This document shows, one piece after another, positions 6,876-14,607 of a DNA stretch of 22,307 bases; within the stretch, counting starts at the first letter, position 1, and the number at the start of each line of letters is the position of its first letter. Under the pieces are notes generated by a model that made no database searches, was not told the origin of the DNA, and worked only from the letters and a program-made list of their open reading frames with translations. Both the position numbers and the translations under genes were made by a program. This stretch comes from Clostridiales bacterium (GTDB taxonomy: Bacteria > Bacillota > Clostridia > Oscillospirales > Acutalibacteraceae), in the NCBI GenBank assembly GCA_021202245.1, contig JAJQDK010000116.1:1-22307 (forward strand). The letters run 5' to 3'.

Positions 6876-7290
6876 TTAAGCGCCGTAAACTGTTCCTGTT
6901 AAGCCTGTGTCGGAATATCCGCCTATAACACTTCTGAATACAGGTTGCATCCAATACAGAAACTCTGCCGTCACCGTTTACATCTGCAAGAACAGTCTGC
7001 TCGTCTGTAAGGGTTACAAGCAAAGCAGAAGCCTTCTGAACCAAAGTAACGTCGGCAACTGTAACTACGCCGTCGAGGTCAACATCACCGTAAACCAAAA
7101 CGGGTTCGTCGGGAGTAGCTTCATCGGCAGTAGCCTCATCAGCAGTAGCCTCATCGGCGGTTGCCTCATCGGCACTTGCAACGTTTGCTGCAGTAAGCTC
7201 ACTTGCAAAAGCGGGAACTGCGATTGTAGCCATCATCATTGTAACAGCCAAAAGTGCAGCCAGGAATTTCTTTACCTCAGTGATTTTCAT
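6876..7290 (-). CDS. Small secreted dockerin type I protein; frameshift near the C-terminus
   Basis: MKITEVKKFLAALLAVTMMM starts a signal peptide with probable cleavage after AFA (27-29). Then come DEATA pentapeptide repeats and a two-repeat dockerin, with calcium loops DVDLDGVVTVAD and DVNGDGRVSVLD. Dockerins bind cohesins on scaffoldins or the cell surface; here no enzyme domain is attached. The start at 7290 has AGAGG 8 bases upstream; the frame extends to 7413 but lacks a better site. After CIQK the frame turns into Arg-rich sequence and runs through the terminator to 6748. Dropping one base near 6928-6930 gives VIGGYSDTGLTGTVYGA and a stop at 6876, a normal dockerin ending (137 residues). 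I therefore take the long tail as the product of a one-base insertion. Confidence 0.82.
7107..7170 (-). repeat. 15-bp tandem repeats encoding DEATA pentapeptides
   Basis: About four imperfect 15-bp units encode ADEAT ADEAT ADEAT ADEAT, then PDEP, between the signal peptide and the dockerin. They make an acidic flexible spacer and are prone to change in copy number. Confidence 0.85.
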
Positions 7291-7363
7291 TTTACTTACC
7301 TCTTTCCTCTTCAAAAATTTAAAGTAGCTTTTTGCCCTTTCGGCAAACGCTGACTTCGGATAT

Positions 7364-7392
7364 ATTATATAACAATCGTCATTTTTTGTCAG
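7364..7392 (-). promoter_or_regulatory. Sigma-A promoter of the dockerin gene
   Basis: On the minus strand CTGACA (7387-7392), a 17-base spacer and a perfect TATAAT (7364-7369) predict a start near 7357 and a 67-base leader. The leader contains a small TTTGCC/GGCAAA hairpin at about 7332-7348. Confidence 0.8.
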
Positions 7393-7511
7393 CAAACAAA
7401 TATTTGAATGCAAAATAATGATATGGCACTCTTTTAAGTGTTATAAATCGCAGTATTTTTGTTTTATGGTAAAACATAAACAAGTTGTTTGCACAATATT
7501 GAAAAATCGCT

Positions 7512-7558
7512 GTACAAAAGGCTGTTTTACTCACTTGCAAAACAGCCTGAAATTTTTT
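7512..7558 (-). terminator. Terminator of the fab-acc operon (symmetric hairpin)
   Basis: AGGCTGTTTT (7519-7528) and AAAACAGCCT (7539-7548) form a perfect 10-bp stem with a 10-base loop, about 80 bases after the accA stop. On the minus strand TTTTG follows directly; on the plus strand GAAATTTTTTT follows, so it can work in both directions. The rest of 7414-7628 shows no gene. Confidence 0.82.
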
Positions 7559-7628
7559 TGTTTGAATTTCAAAAATCTTGAATAAAGCTATTGCCGACCC
7601 TCAAGGTCAGGCGCAAAAGCGGCTCAAA

Positions 7629-8420
7629 TCATTTGTTTTCCTGCGGACAGCCGATTTTGCGGAAGCGCTCATAGCGAGCCTCGGTAAGCTCATCGGCAGA
7701 CAGCGCAAGATTTTTTTCAAGCGTTCGGCTGATAAGCAGCTTCAGGCTCTCGAACATCGCCGTATCGTCTGCGCCCGGCTGACGAATAATACGCTCAACC
7801 ACACCGAGGTCAAACAAATCCTGTGCGGTCATTTTCAGCGCTTCAGCCGCCTGAGGCGCCTTTGTGCTGTCCTTCCAAAGTATGGAAGCGCAGCCCTCCG
7901 GAGAAATTACGGAATAAACGGAATTTTCCATCATCCACACCTCGTCGGCTACCGCAAGCGCAAGGGCTCCGCCGCTGCCGCCCTCTCCGATTAAGACAGT
8001 CAAAATCGGGGTTTTAAGGGTCATCATCTCCATAATGTTCTCGGCAATCGCCTGTCCCTGTCCGCGCTCCTCTGCGCCGATTCCGGGATATGCTCCGCTT
8101 GTGTCAACAAAGCAAAGAACGGGGCGGTGGAATTTTTCCGCCTGCTTCATCAGTCTGAGCGCCTTTCGATAGCCCTCGGGATGAGCCTGACCGAAATTGC
8201 GCTCCATACGCTCCTTGGTGTTTCTTCCCTTTTCAAGTCCGATAACCGTAACCGGAGTGTCGTACAGCATAGCAAGTCCTGCTATAACCGCCTTGTCGTC
8301 CGCATAACGTCTGTCGCCGTGCAGCTCAAAAAAGCTTTCTCCGAACATATGGGAGATGTAGTCCACAGTTGTCAGCTTTTTTGCATCTCGTGCCGCAAGT
8401 ACCTTTTCATAAGCCGTCAT
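7629..8420 (-). CDS. accA: Acetyl-CoA carboxylase carboxyltransferase subunit alpha
   Basis: With AccD it forms the carboxyltransferase that moves CO2 from biotin-BCCP to acetyl-CoA, giving malonyl-CoA for fatty-acid synthesis. The 263 residues include FFELHGDRRYADD (34-46), GRNTKERMERNFGQAHPEGY, FVDTSGAYPGIGAEERGQG and the oxyanion-type loop GEGGSGGALALAVAD, all AccA hallmarks. It is shorter than the roughly 319-residue E. coli enzyme, mainly at the N-terminus. The start shares ATGA with the accD stop, and GGGGAGGTG lies upstream, so the two subunits are translationally coupled for equal output. It is the last gene of the operon. Confidence 0.96.
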   Translation of the reverse strand: MTAYEKVLAARDAKKLTTVDYISHMFGESFFELHGDRRYADDKAVIAGLAMLYDTPVTVIGLEKGRNTKERMERNFGQAHPEGYRKALRLMKQAEKFHRPVLCFVDTSGAYPGIGAEERGQGQAIAENIMEMMTLKTPILTVLIGEGGSGGALALAVADEVWMMENSVYSVISPEGCASILWKDSTKAPQAAEALKMTAQDLFDLGVVERIIRQPGADDTAMFESLKLLISRTLEKNLALSADELTEARYERFRKIGCPQENK

Positions 8421-9286
8421 TGTGCCGACACCTCCCCGCCGTAGCCGTGTATTCTCAGCAGCTTTTCAAGTGTTGATTTCAATTTGCTTCTGCTGACTAC
8501 CGCATCAACAAAGCCCTTTTGCAAAACAAATTCCGAGGTTTGAAAATCCTTGGGAAGCTTCTGGCGTATAGTCTGCTCAATAACTCTGGGGCCTGCAAAC
8601 GCAACAAGCGTATCCGGCTCCGCAAGGATTATATCGCCCTCCATGGCAAAGGAAGCCGTAACGCCGCCTGTGGTGGGGTCGGTAAGCACGGTTATATACA
8701 GCTGACCGGCATCGCTGTGACGTTTTACCGCTCCCGAGGTTTTAGCCATCTGCATAAGCGACATTATGCCCTCCTGCATTCTGGCGCCGCCCGATACCGT
8801 GCAGACAATCACGGGAAGCTCCTTTTCGGTTGCGTATTCAAAGGCACGGGTAATTTTTTCGCCGGTGACGGTACCCATACTGCCCATCATAAAGCCGGAA
8901 TCCATAACGCACATAACGGTATCAACTCCGCCTATTTTACATTCGCCGCAGATAACCGACTCCTTGGAGCCCTTTTCCCTTGCCTTTTCAAGCTTTTTGT
9001 CATAGCCGGGAAAATCGAGGATGTGTGTGCTTTCAATATCGGAATCATACTCGACAAAGGTATCCTCGTCGGCAAGCGTCCTGATTCTCTGCTTTGCGTT
9101 CATTCTGAAGTGGTGGCCGCATTTTGTGCAAATATGCAGATTTTCCTCCATATCCGTAGTCAAAATCATTGTGTTGCATTTGGGGCACTTTATCCACATC
9201 TCTTCGGGGATAAACGGAGTATTTTGATACTCCTCGGGAGCGGATTCAAGCTCGTTTTTAGGTTTTTTAAAAGAAAATAAATCCAT
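8417..9286 (-). CDS. accD: Acetyl-CoA carboxylase carboxyltransferase subunit beta
   Basis: Partner of AccA in the carboxyltransferase. The 289 residues contain the N-terminal zinc ribbon with Cys34, Cys37, Cys53 and Cys56 (WIKCPKCN and HICTKCGHHF). The crotonase-fold core follows, with GGARMQEG, SLMQMAKTSGAV, DPTTGGVTASFA and IEQTIRQKLP. GGAGGGGAG five bases before the ATG lies inside the last codons of accC, and the ATG follows the accC stop by 2 bases. It overlaps accA by 4 bases. All zinc ligands are present. Confidence 0.97.
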   Translation of the reverse strand: MDLFSFKKPKNELESAPEEYQNTPFIPEEMWIKCPKCNTMILTTDMEENLHICTKCGHHFRMNAKQRIRTLADEDTFVEYDSDIESTHILDFPGYDKKLEKAREKGSKESVICGECKIGGVDTVMCVMDSGFMMGSMGTVTGEKITRAFEYATEKELPVIVCTVSGGARMQEGIMSLMQMAKTSGAVKRHSDAGQLYITVLTDPTTGGVTASFAMEGDIILAEPDTLVAFAGPRVIEQTIRQKLPKDFQTSEFVLQKGFVDAVVSRSKLKSTLEKLLRIHGYGGEVSAQ

Positions 9287-9288
9287 TT

Positions 9289-10647
9289 TTACTCCCCTCC
9301 GTTTTTGTGCTTTTCTTCAAACTCAGCCATAAAGTCTGTTGTATATTCACCGCTGACGAACTGCTCGTCGGACAAAATCTCCGCAAGCAAATCGCAGTTG
9401 ATGTCAATTCCGTCAATAGTAAGCTCGGAAAGCGCCATTTTCATCTTTCTTATTGCCTCGGCACGGTTTCTGCCCTGCACAATAAGCTTGCCTATCATCG
9501 AGTCGTAATACGGCGGAACAAAATAATCCTGATAAATTGCGGTATCAAAACGCACAAACGAACCGCCCGGCGTATGTAATCTTGTTATCCTGCCGCAGCT
9601 CGGACGAAAGCCCTTTTCGGGATTTTCGGCATTGATTCGACATTCTATTACATTTCCGTGCGTAAAAATACTGTCCTGCGTACGCAGCAGCTTTGCCCCT
9701 GCGGCAATTCTTATCTGCCACTGAACAATATCAAGTCCCGTTACCATCTCGGTAACGCCGTGCTCAACCTGCAAACGGGTATTCATTTCCATAAAATAGA
9801 AATTATTATCACGGTCAAGCAGGAACTCACCCGTGCCGGCATTGACGTAATCGACCGCCTTTGCAGCCTTTACAGCCGCAGCCATCATAAGCTTGCGGGT
9901 TTTTTCGTCGAGCGCCGGACTGGGGCTTTCCTCAATCATCTTTTGATTTTTGCGCTGAACGGAGCATTCTCTCTCTCCGAGGCAGATAACATTGCCGTAT
10001 TTGTCGCACAAAAGCTGCATTTCAATATGCTTTACCGGATGAATAAAGCGTTCAAGATAACAGGCTCCGTCGCCGAAAGCGGACTGAGCCTCGCTTGAAG
10101 CGGCAAGGAATGACTCTTCAAAGCTTTCCATAGACTCAACCTTGCGTATTCCCTTTCCGCCGCCGCCCGAGCGCGCCTTGATAAGCAGCGGAAAGCCGAT
10201 TTTTTCAGCCTCCTGCTTAGCCTGCTCAACATCCTCGACTATGTCGCAGCCCGGAGTAACCGGAACGCCTGCCGCACGCATTGTTTTGCGCGCGTTGTCC
10301 TTATCGCCGAGAAGCTTTATCATATCCGATGAAGGCCCTATGAAATTGATATTGCACTGCTCGCACAGCGAAACAAATTTTGCGTTCTCGGACAAAAGTC
10401 CGTAGCCCGGATGTATAGCCTGAGCGCCGCTTTCAACCGCCACGGTAAGAATTGCAGGCACGTTGAGATAGCTGTCGGCAACACGGCTTCCGCCCACGCA
10501 GTAGCTTTCGTCTGCAAGCTGAACGTGCATTGCGTCCTTGTCGGCTTCGGAACAAATCGCTACCGTGCTTATTCCCATTTCCCGGCAGGCACGAATAATT
10601 CTGACTGCAATTTCGCCACGGTTGGCTATAAGAATTTTAGAAAACAT
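9289..10647 (-). CDS. accC: Biotin carboxylase subunit of acetyl-CoA carboxylase
   Basis: ATP-dependent carboxylation of the biotin on AccB, in the cytosol. The 452 residues are normal for the family. Features: N-terminal Rossmann-like MFSKILIANRGEIAVRIIRA, HPGYGLLSENAKF, the ATP-grasp glycine loop GGGGKGIR (about 160-168), ECSVQRKNQKMIEESPSP, and FMEMNTRLQVEHGVTEMVTG with the metal and catalytic Glu/Asn/Arg cluster. The biotin-carboxylase C-terminal domain (CRINAEN, then RFDTAIY and YYDSMIGKLIV) follows. GGAAGTG precedes the ATG. A 75-base gap separates it from fabZ. Confidence 0.97.
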   Translation of the reverse strand: MFSKILIANRGEIAVRIIRACREMGISTVAICSEADKDAMHVQLADESYCVGGSRVADSYLNVPAILTVAVESGAQAIHPGYGLLSENAKFVSLCEQCNINFIGPSSDMIKLLGDKDNARKTMRAAGVPVTPGCDIVEDVEQAKQEAEKIGFPLLIKARSGGGGKGIRKVESMESFEESFLAASSEAQSAFGDGACYLERFIHPVKHIEMQLLCDKYGNVICLGERECSVQRKNQKMIEESPSPALDEKTRKLMMAAAVKAAKAVDYVNAGTGEFLLDRDNNFYFMEMNTRLQVEHGVTEMVTGLDIVQWQIRIAAGAKLLRTQDSIFTHGNVIECRINAENPEKGFRPSCGRITRLHTPGGSFVRFDTAIYQDYFVPPYYDSMIGKLIVQGRNRAEAIRKMKMALSELTIDGIDINCDLLAEILSDEQFVSGEYTTDFMAEFEEKHKNGGE

Positions 10648-10690
10648 TATTTCACTTCCAAAAGTATCAAATAAGAGGCTTGCCCCGAGT

Positions 10691-10706
10691 TACGGCGTCA
10701 GCCGTA
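10691..10706 (-). other. Small hairpin between fabZ and accC
   Basis: TACGGC and GCCGTA flank a 4-base loop in the 75-base gap. There is no U-tract, so it is more likely an RNA processing or stability element between operon parts than a terminator. Confidence 0.35.
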
Positions 10707-10722
10707 CGCTGCCCTTTTCGGC

Positions 10723-11142
10723 TTATTTATTTTCAATCAGCGCAAACGAAAGCTCTGCGCTTACACTGAGCTTTCCGTCAACACAGCCCTTTGCATCAAT
10801 GAAATAAAAAGCGCCTCTGCTCTTTGTGAGGGTGCATACGCTTTCAAGCGTATCTCCGGGCTTTACGGGGCTTTTGAACTTGACATTGTTCATTTTGGTA
10901 AAGTACGGAGTGCAGTTTTTAACCTTGTCCGCAAGCAGACAGCAGCTTGCCTGACCCATCATTTCGCAGAGAATAACTCCCGGAACAACGGGATTGCCCG
11001 GAAAATGTCCCTGAAGGAAAAACTCATCGCCCTTAATTGTATATCTGCCCTTTGCCGTGTTTTCGTCAATGCTCTCAGCCTCTTCAACAAGGAGCATATT
11101 GTCACGGTGCGGCAGGATTTTTTTAATCTCTTCCTGATTCAT
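10723..11142 (-). CDS. fabZ: 3-hydroxyacyl-ACP dehydratase FabZ
   Basis: Dehydrates 3-hydroxyacyl-ACP to trans-2-enoyl-ACP, the third step of each elongation round. It is 139 residues with the hotdog fold. The signature GHFPGNPVVPGV contains catalytic His46, and Glu60 in ILCEMMGQ completes the pair. The N-terminal LPHRDNMLLVEE is typical. AGAGG lies 8 bases before the ATG, and the gene starts 23 bases after accB. Paired with FabK rather than FabI or a FabA/FabB branch, it suggests a mainly saturated-chain pathway here, although some Firmicute FabZ proteins isomerise; the sequence does not settle this. Confidence 0.96.
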   Translation of the reverse strand: MNQEEIKKILPHRDNMLLVEEAESIDENTAKGRYTIKGDEFFLQGHFPGNPVVPGVILCEMMGQASCCLLADKVKNCTPYFTKMNNVKFKSPVKPGDTLESVCTLTKSRGAFYFIDAKGCVDGKLSVSAELSFALIENK

Positions 11143-11165
11143 AATTTATACCTCTGTATCTGCGG

Positions 11166-11615
11166 TTACTTAATCTTAAACAAGGGCTGACCGTATTCAA
11201 CAAGGTCGCCGTTGTTTACGAGGACTTCGACAATTTCTCCGTCCTCCTCCGCCTGGATCTCATTCATACATTTCATTGCTTCAATAATGCAGACCGTGTC
11301 GCCCTTTTTAACCTTTTTGCCGACTGAAACATAGGCTTCGCTTTCGGGCGACGGAGCGGCATAGAACACACCGACAATGGGAGCCTTTATTGCTCTTCCG
11401 CTGTCAGCTGCCGCAGGCTGCGGGGCACTTTGAGGTGCTGCCGCGGGAGCCGCTGCTGCGGCGCCTGCAACCGGTACCGTGCTTACAAGCTGTGAAACGG
11501 TCTGAGGCTTTTCAAGGCGAATTTTTGAGCCGTCCTCCTTTTGAAGCTCAAGGACTGAAAGGGAGGACTCTTCGAGAATTGTGATAAATCCTTTGATTTC
11601 TTCTAAGCTGTACAT
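11166..11615 (-). CDS. accB: Biotin carboxyl carrier protein of acetyl-CoA carboxylase
   Basis: Carries carboxybiotin between AccC and the AccAD carboxyltransferase. The 149 residues comprise an N-terminal helical region (1-40), an Ala/Pro/Gln-rich flexible linker (about 45-72) and a C-terminal lipoyl/biotinyl domain from residue 75. The biotin site is EAMKCMNEI with Lys115; the usual residue after Lys is Leu, here Cys, a tolerated-looking variant. AAAGGGGCG lies before the ATG at 11615. It sits 17 bases after fabF and 23 before fabZ. It would need BirA, which is not in the window. Confidence 0.96.
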   Translation of the reverse strand: MYSLEEIKGFITILEESSLSVLELQKEDGSKIRLEKPQTVSQLVSTVPVAGAAAAAPAAAPQSAPQPAAADSGRAIKAPIVGVFYAAPSPESEAYVSVGKKVKKGDTVCIIEAMKCMNEIQAEEDGEIVEVLVNNGDLVEYGQPLFKIK

Positions 11616-11632
11616 ATTAACGCCCCTTTCGG

Positions 11633-12862
11633 TTAAATCTTATTAAATACAATGCAGGCGTCGTGACCGCCGAATCCGAGGTTTGTGGAAGCGGCAACAT
11701 TGACGTCACGCTTAACAGCCTTGTTGGGTGTATAGTTAAGGTCAAGTCCCTCGTCGGGCTCGTCAAGGTTGATTGTCGGCGGGATAATTCCGTCGTTAAG
11801 AGCCATAACAGCGGCGATTGCTTCAACTGCGCCCGTTGCGCCGAGCATATGTCCCGTCATTGACTTGGTTGAGCTGATATTTGCGTCATATGCCTTTTCG
11901 CCAAGAGCCGTTTTAATAGCCATGGTTTCGGTAAGGTCGTTAAGATGCGTGCTGGTACCGTGAGCGTTGATATAAATCTGAGCATCATCGGCAACTTCTG
12001 CCTCTTCAAAGGCAATTTTGATTGCTCTTGCAAGCCCTGCGCCCTCCGGGTCGGGAGCCGTAACGTGGTGCGCGTCACAGGTGTTGCCGTAGCCGGAAAG
12101 CTCGGCGTAAATCTTGGCGCCCCTTGCCTTTGCATGCTCGTATTCCTCAAAAATGAGCATACCTGCGCCCTCTCCCATAACAAAGCCATCTCTGTCCTTG
12201 TCAAACGGACGTGACGCCGTCTTGGGATTGTCGCTTGTGGAAAGCGCCTTCATATTCTGAAAGCCTGCAATGGTGAGCGGAGCAATAACCGCTTCCGCAC
12301 CGCCTGCTATAATAGCGTCCGCATAGCCGTCCTTAACTGCGTGGAATGCCTCGCCTATTGAGTTTGTGCCCGTTGCGCAGGCGCTCATAACAGAGAGCGA
12401 AGCGCCCTTTGCGTTAAAGCGGATTGCCACATTTCCCGTTGCTATGTTGCCTATCATCATCGGGATAAAGAACGGTGAAACCTTTTTGGGTACCGCCGTT
12501 TCCAAATGAACCGTGTTTTTTTAAAATGTGTGAAGTCCGCCGATTCCCGCGCCGATGTAAACGCCGAAGCGGTTCTCGTCAATTTTGCCGAGAATACCGC
12601 TGTCGTCCACAGCCTGCTGAGCAGCCGCTATTGCATACTGGGTGTAGAGGTCAAGCTTTCTTACCTCGCGCTTTTCAATATATTTTTCAGGCTCAAAGTC
12701 CTTTACCGTTCCGGCAATATGCACCTTAAGCTCGCTTGTGTCAAATTCGGTTATTGTTTCAATGCCGCAAACTCCGTCAACAAGGTTTTTCCACATTGTG
12801 GGAACATCATTGCCCACCGGGCTTATTGCTCCGAGTCCCGTTACTACTACTCTTCTGCTCAT
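11633..12862 (-). pseudogene. fabF: 3-oxoacyl-ACP synthase II FabF, interrupted by one in-frame stop codon
   Basis: Condenses malonyl-ACP with acyl-ACP, the elongating step. Both halves are in one frame. Residues 1-113 run MSRRVVVTGLGAISPVGNDV to GIGGLHTF. Codon 114 is TAA at 12521-12523, where family members have Glu (LHTF-E-KNTVHL here). The frame then continues to 11633 with catalytic Cys162 (SACATGTNS), His301 (NAHGTSTHL), His338 (SMTGHMLGATGAVE) and NLGFGGHDA. The total of 409 codons is full length. One G-to-T change (GAA to TAA) explains the break. GGAGGTAAAT precedes the ATG. A restart at TTG 12505 would lack the N-terminal third and be inactive. FabF is usually essential, so a sequence error, a second copy elsewhere or readthrough must be considered. 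Confidence 0.93.
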
Positions 12863-12874
12863 ATTTACCTCCGA

Positions 12875-13618
12875 TTACATTGCAAGTCCGCCGTCAACTC
12901 TGATAACCTCGCCCGTTACATAAGCGGCGTCATCCGAGCAGAGAAAAGCAACAACATTTGCAACATCCTCCGGAGTGCCTATATGCTTTGCGGGAATCTG
13001 AGCCTTCATAGCGTCCTTCACCTTGTCCGACAGCACATTTGTCATATCGGTTCCTATATATCCGGGAGCCACGGCGTTAGCCGTAACGCCTCTGCCTGCA
13101 AGCTCCTTGGCAACCGACTTGGTAAGTCCGATAATGCCTGCCTTTGAAGCGGAATAATTAGCCTGACCCGCATTGCCGTTGAGTCCGACAATGGAAGCAG
13201 TGCTTACTATTCTGCCGCTGCGTTTCTTCATAAAGTGCTTGTAGGTGTGCTTAATCATATTAAACGTGCCCTTTAGGTTTACGCCGATTACAGCGTCAAA
13301 GTCCTTTTCATCCATATTCAAAACAAGCTTGTCACGGGTTATTCCGGCGTTGTTTATAAGGATATCAATTCCTCCGAATTTCTCGATAACCGTATCCACA
13401 ACCTGCTTTGAAGCCTCAAAGTCGGAAACATCGCAAAAATACTGTTCAACCTTTGTGCCGTACTGCAAAAGCTCCTCCTTGGCGTTTATGCCCTCGCTTT
13501 CGTCGCCCACATAGAGAATAGCTATGTTTGCGCCCTCGCTTGCAAGTCTTTTTGCAATGGCAAGACCTATGCCTCTGGAGCCGCCCGTTATAACGGCAGT
13601 TTTGTTTTCAAATCTCAT
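12875..13618 (-). CDS. fabG: 3-oxoacyl-ACP reductase FabG
   Basis: NADPH-dependent reduction of 3-ketoacyl-ACP to the 3-hydroxy form. It is a 247-residue short-chain dehydrogenase. The cofactor motif TGGSRGIG is at 11-18, NNAG at 89-92, and the catalytic Ser142, Tyr155 and Lys159 lie in STASIVGLNGNAGQANYSAS and the following K. The C-terminus AAYVTGEVIRVDGGLAM is characteristic of FabG. GGAGGTT lies about 10 bases before the ATG at 13618. It is 12 bases from fabF, and an 86-base gap with a small GCCCG/CGGGC hairpin (13678-13694) separates it from fabD. Confidence 0.97.
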   Translation of the reverse strand: MRFENKTAVITGGSRGIGLAIAKRLASEGANIAILYVGDESEGINAKEELLQYGTKVEQYFCDVSDFEASKQVVDTVIEKFGGIDILINNAGITRDKLVLNMDEKDFDAVIGVNLKGTFNMIKHTYKHFMKKRSGRIVSTASIVGLNGNAGQANYSASKAGIIGLTKSVAKELAGRGVTANAVAPGYIGTDMTNVLSDKVKDAMKAQIPAKHIGTPEDVANVVAFLCSDDAAYVTGEVIRVDGGLAM

Positions 13619-13704
13619 AATGTATGTAACCTCCGATTATTTTTAGGGGAAATGCAATCAAATAAATCAGTCTGACAGCCCGATTATGACGGGCGCCGAC
13701 AAAA

Positions 13705-14607
13705 TTACAGCTCAAGCGCTTCTATATCCGACGGTGTTTCAACCTTAAAGGCCTTAATCTCGGAGCTTATCCTTTTGATAAGTCCCGTAAGCGTTTTGCC
13801 TACGCCGACCTCGATGAACGTGTCAACGCCGTCGTTTATCATATTTTCAACTATAGTCTGCCATCTTACCGGGTTTTCTACCTGCGCCCTTACAAGAGCC
13901 TTGTAATCGCCCGAATACGGCTGAGCGGTGCAGTCGGAATAAATTTGGATTTCGGGCTGAGAGAACTCAACGTCCTCAAGATATTCTCCCAATCCCTTTG
14001 CGGCATCAGCCATAAACGGAGAATGGAACGCTCCGCTCACCGCCAAAAGCGTTGACCTGCCGCCTTCATTTTTAACGGCCTCACAAAATCTGTCTGCGTT
14101 TTCCTTGGTGGTTGCGACAACCGTCTGGGCGGGGGAATTGTAGTTTACCGGATAAGTTTTGTCAAATCGAGAGCAAATCTCCTCCACCTTCTGCGGAGTC
14201 AGCTTTAATACCGCTGCCATTGCTCCGGGATTTTCGTTTGCAGCCTTATCCATAAGCTCGCCGCGAATGCAGACAAGCTTAAAAGCTTCCTCATTTGAAA
14301 GCATCCCCGAAAAAGCAAGAGCGGCTATTTCGCCGAGAGAAAAGCCTGCAACGCAGTCGGGCTTTATGCCCTTTTCAGCCAAAGCGTTTGCAGCCGCAAG
14401 ATCCGCCGTAAAAACGCAGGGCTGAGTATTGACTGTTCTGCACAGCTCCTCCTTGGTTCCCTCGAAGCACTGCTTTGAGGTTCCCTCACGGATTGAATCC
14501 GCCGTATCGTAAATTGCCCTTGCGGCAGGAGAGCTTTCATACAGATCCTTGCCCATTCCGCTGTACTGAGCGCCCTGACCCGAAAACACAAATGCTATTT
14601 TACCCAT
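13705..14607 (-). CDS. fabD: Malonyl-CoA:ACP transacylase FabD
   Basis: Moves malonyl from CoA to ACP, feeding every elongation round. The 300 residues start with the typical FVFSGQGAQYSGMGKDLY. The nucleophile motif is GFSLGE with Ser90 (most family members have GHSLGE), Arg115 binds the malonyl carboxylate, and His195 lies in SGAFHSPFM. It overlaps the end of fabK by 13 bases and has only a weak ribosome site (GGA), so its translation is probably coupled to fabK. The frame is intact. Confidence 0.96.
   Translation of the reverse strand: MGKIAFVFSGQGAQYSGMGKDLYESSPAARAIYDTADSIREGTSKQCFEGTKEELCRTVNTQPCVFTADLAAANALAEKGIKPDCVAGFSLGEIAALAFSGMLSNEEAFKLVCIRGELMDKAANENPGAMAAVLKLTPQKVEEICSRFDKTYPVNYNSPAQTVVATTKENADRFCEAVKNEGGRSTLLAVSGAFHSPFMADAAKGLGEYLEDVEFSQPEIQIYSDCTAQPYSGDYKALVRAQVENPVRWQTIVENMINDGVDTFIEVGVGKTLTGLIKRISSEIKAFKVETPSDIEALEL

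Noticed and set aside
8519..9280. A 253-codon plus-strand frame opposite accD
   Set aside because: It is entirely antisense to accD, which has all family motifs; no ribosome site or promoter supports it.
12506..13147. A 213-codon plus-strand frame opposite fabG/fabF
   Set aside because: It is antisense to two recognised genes and resembles no family.
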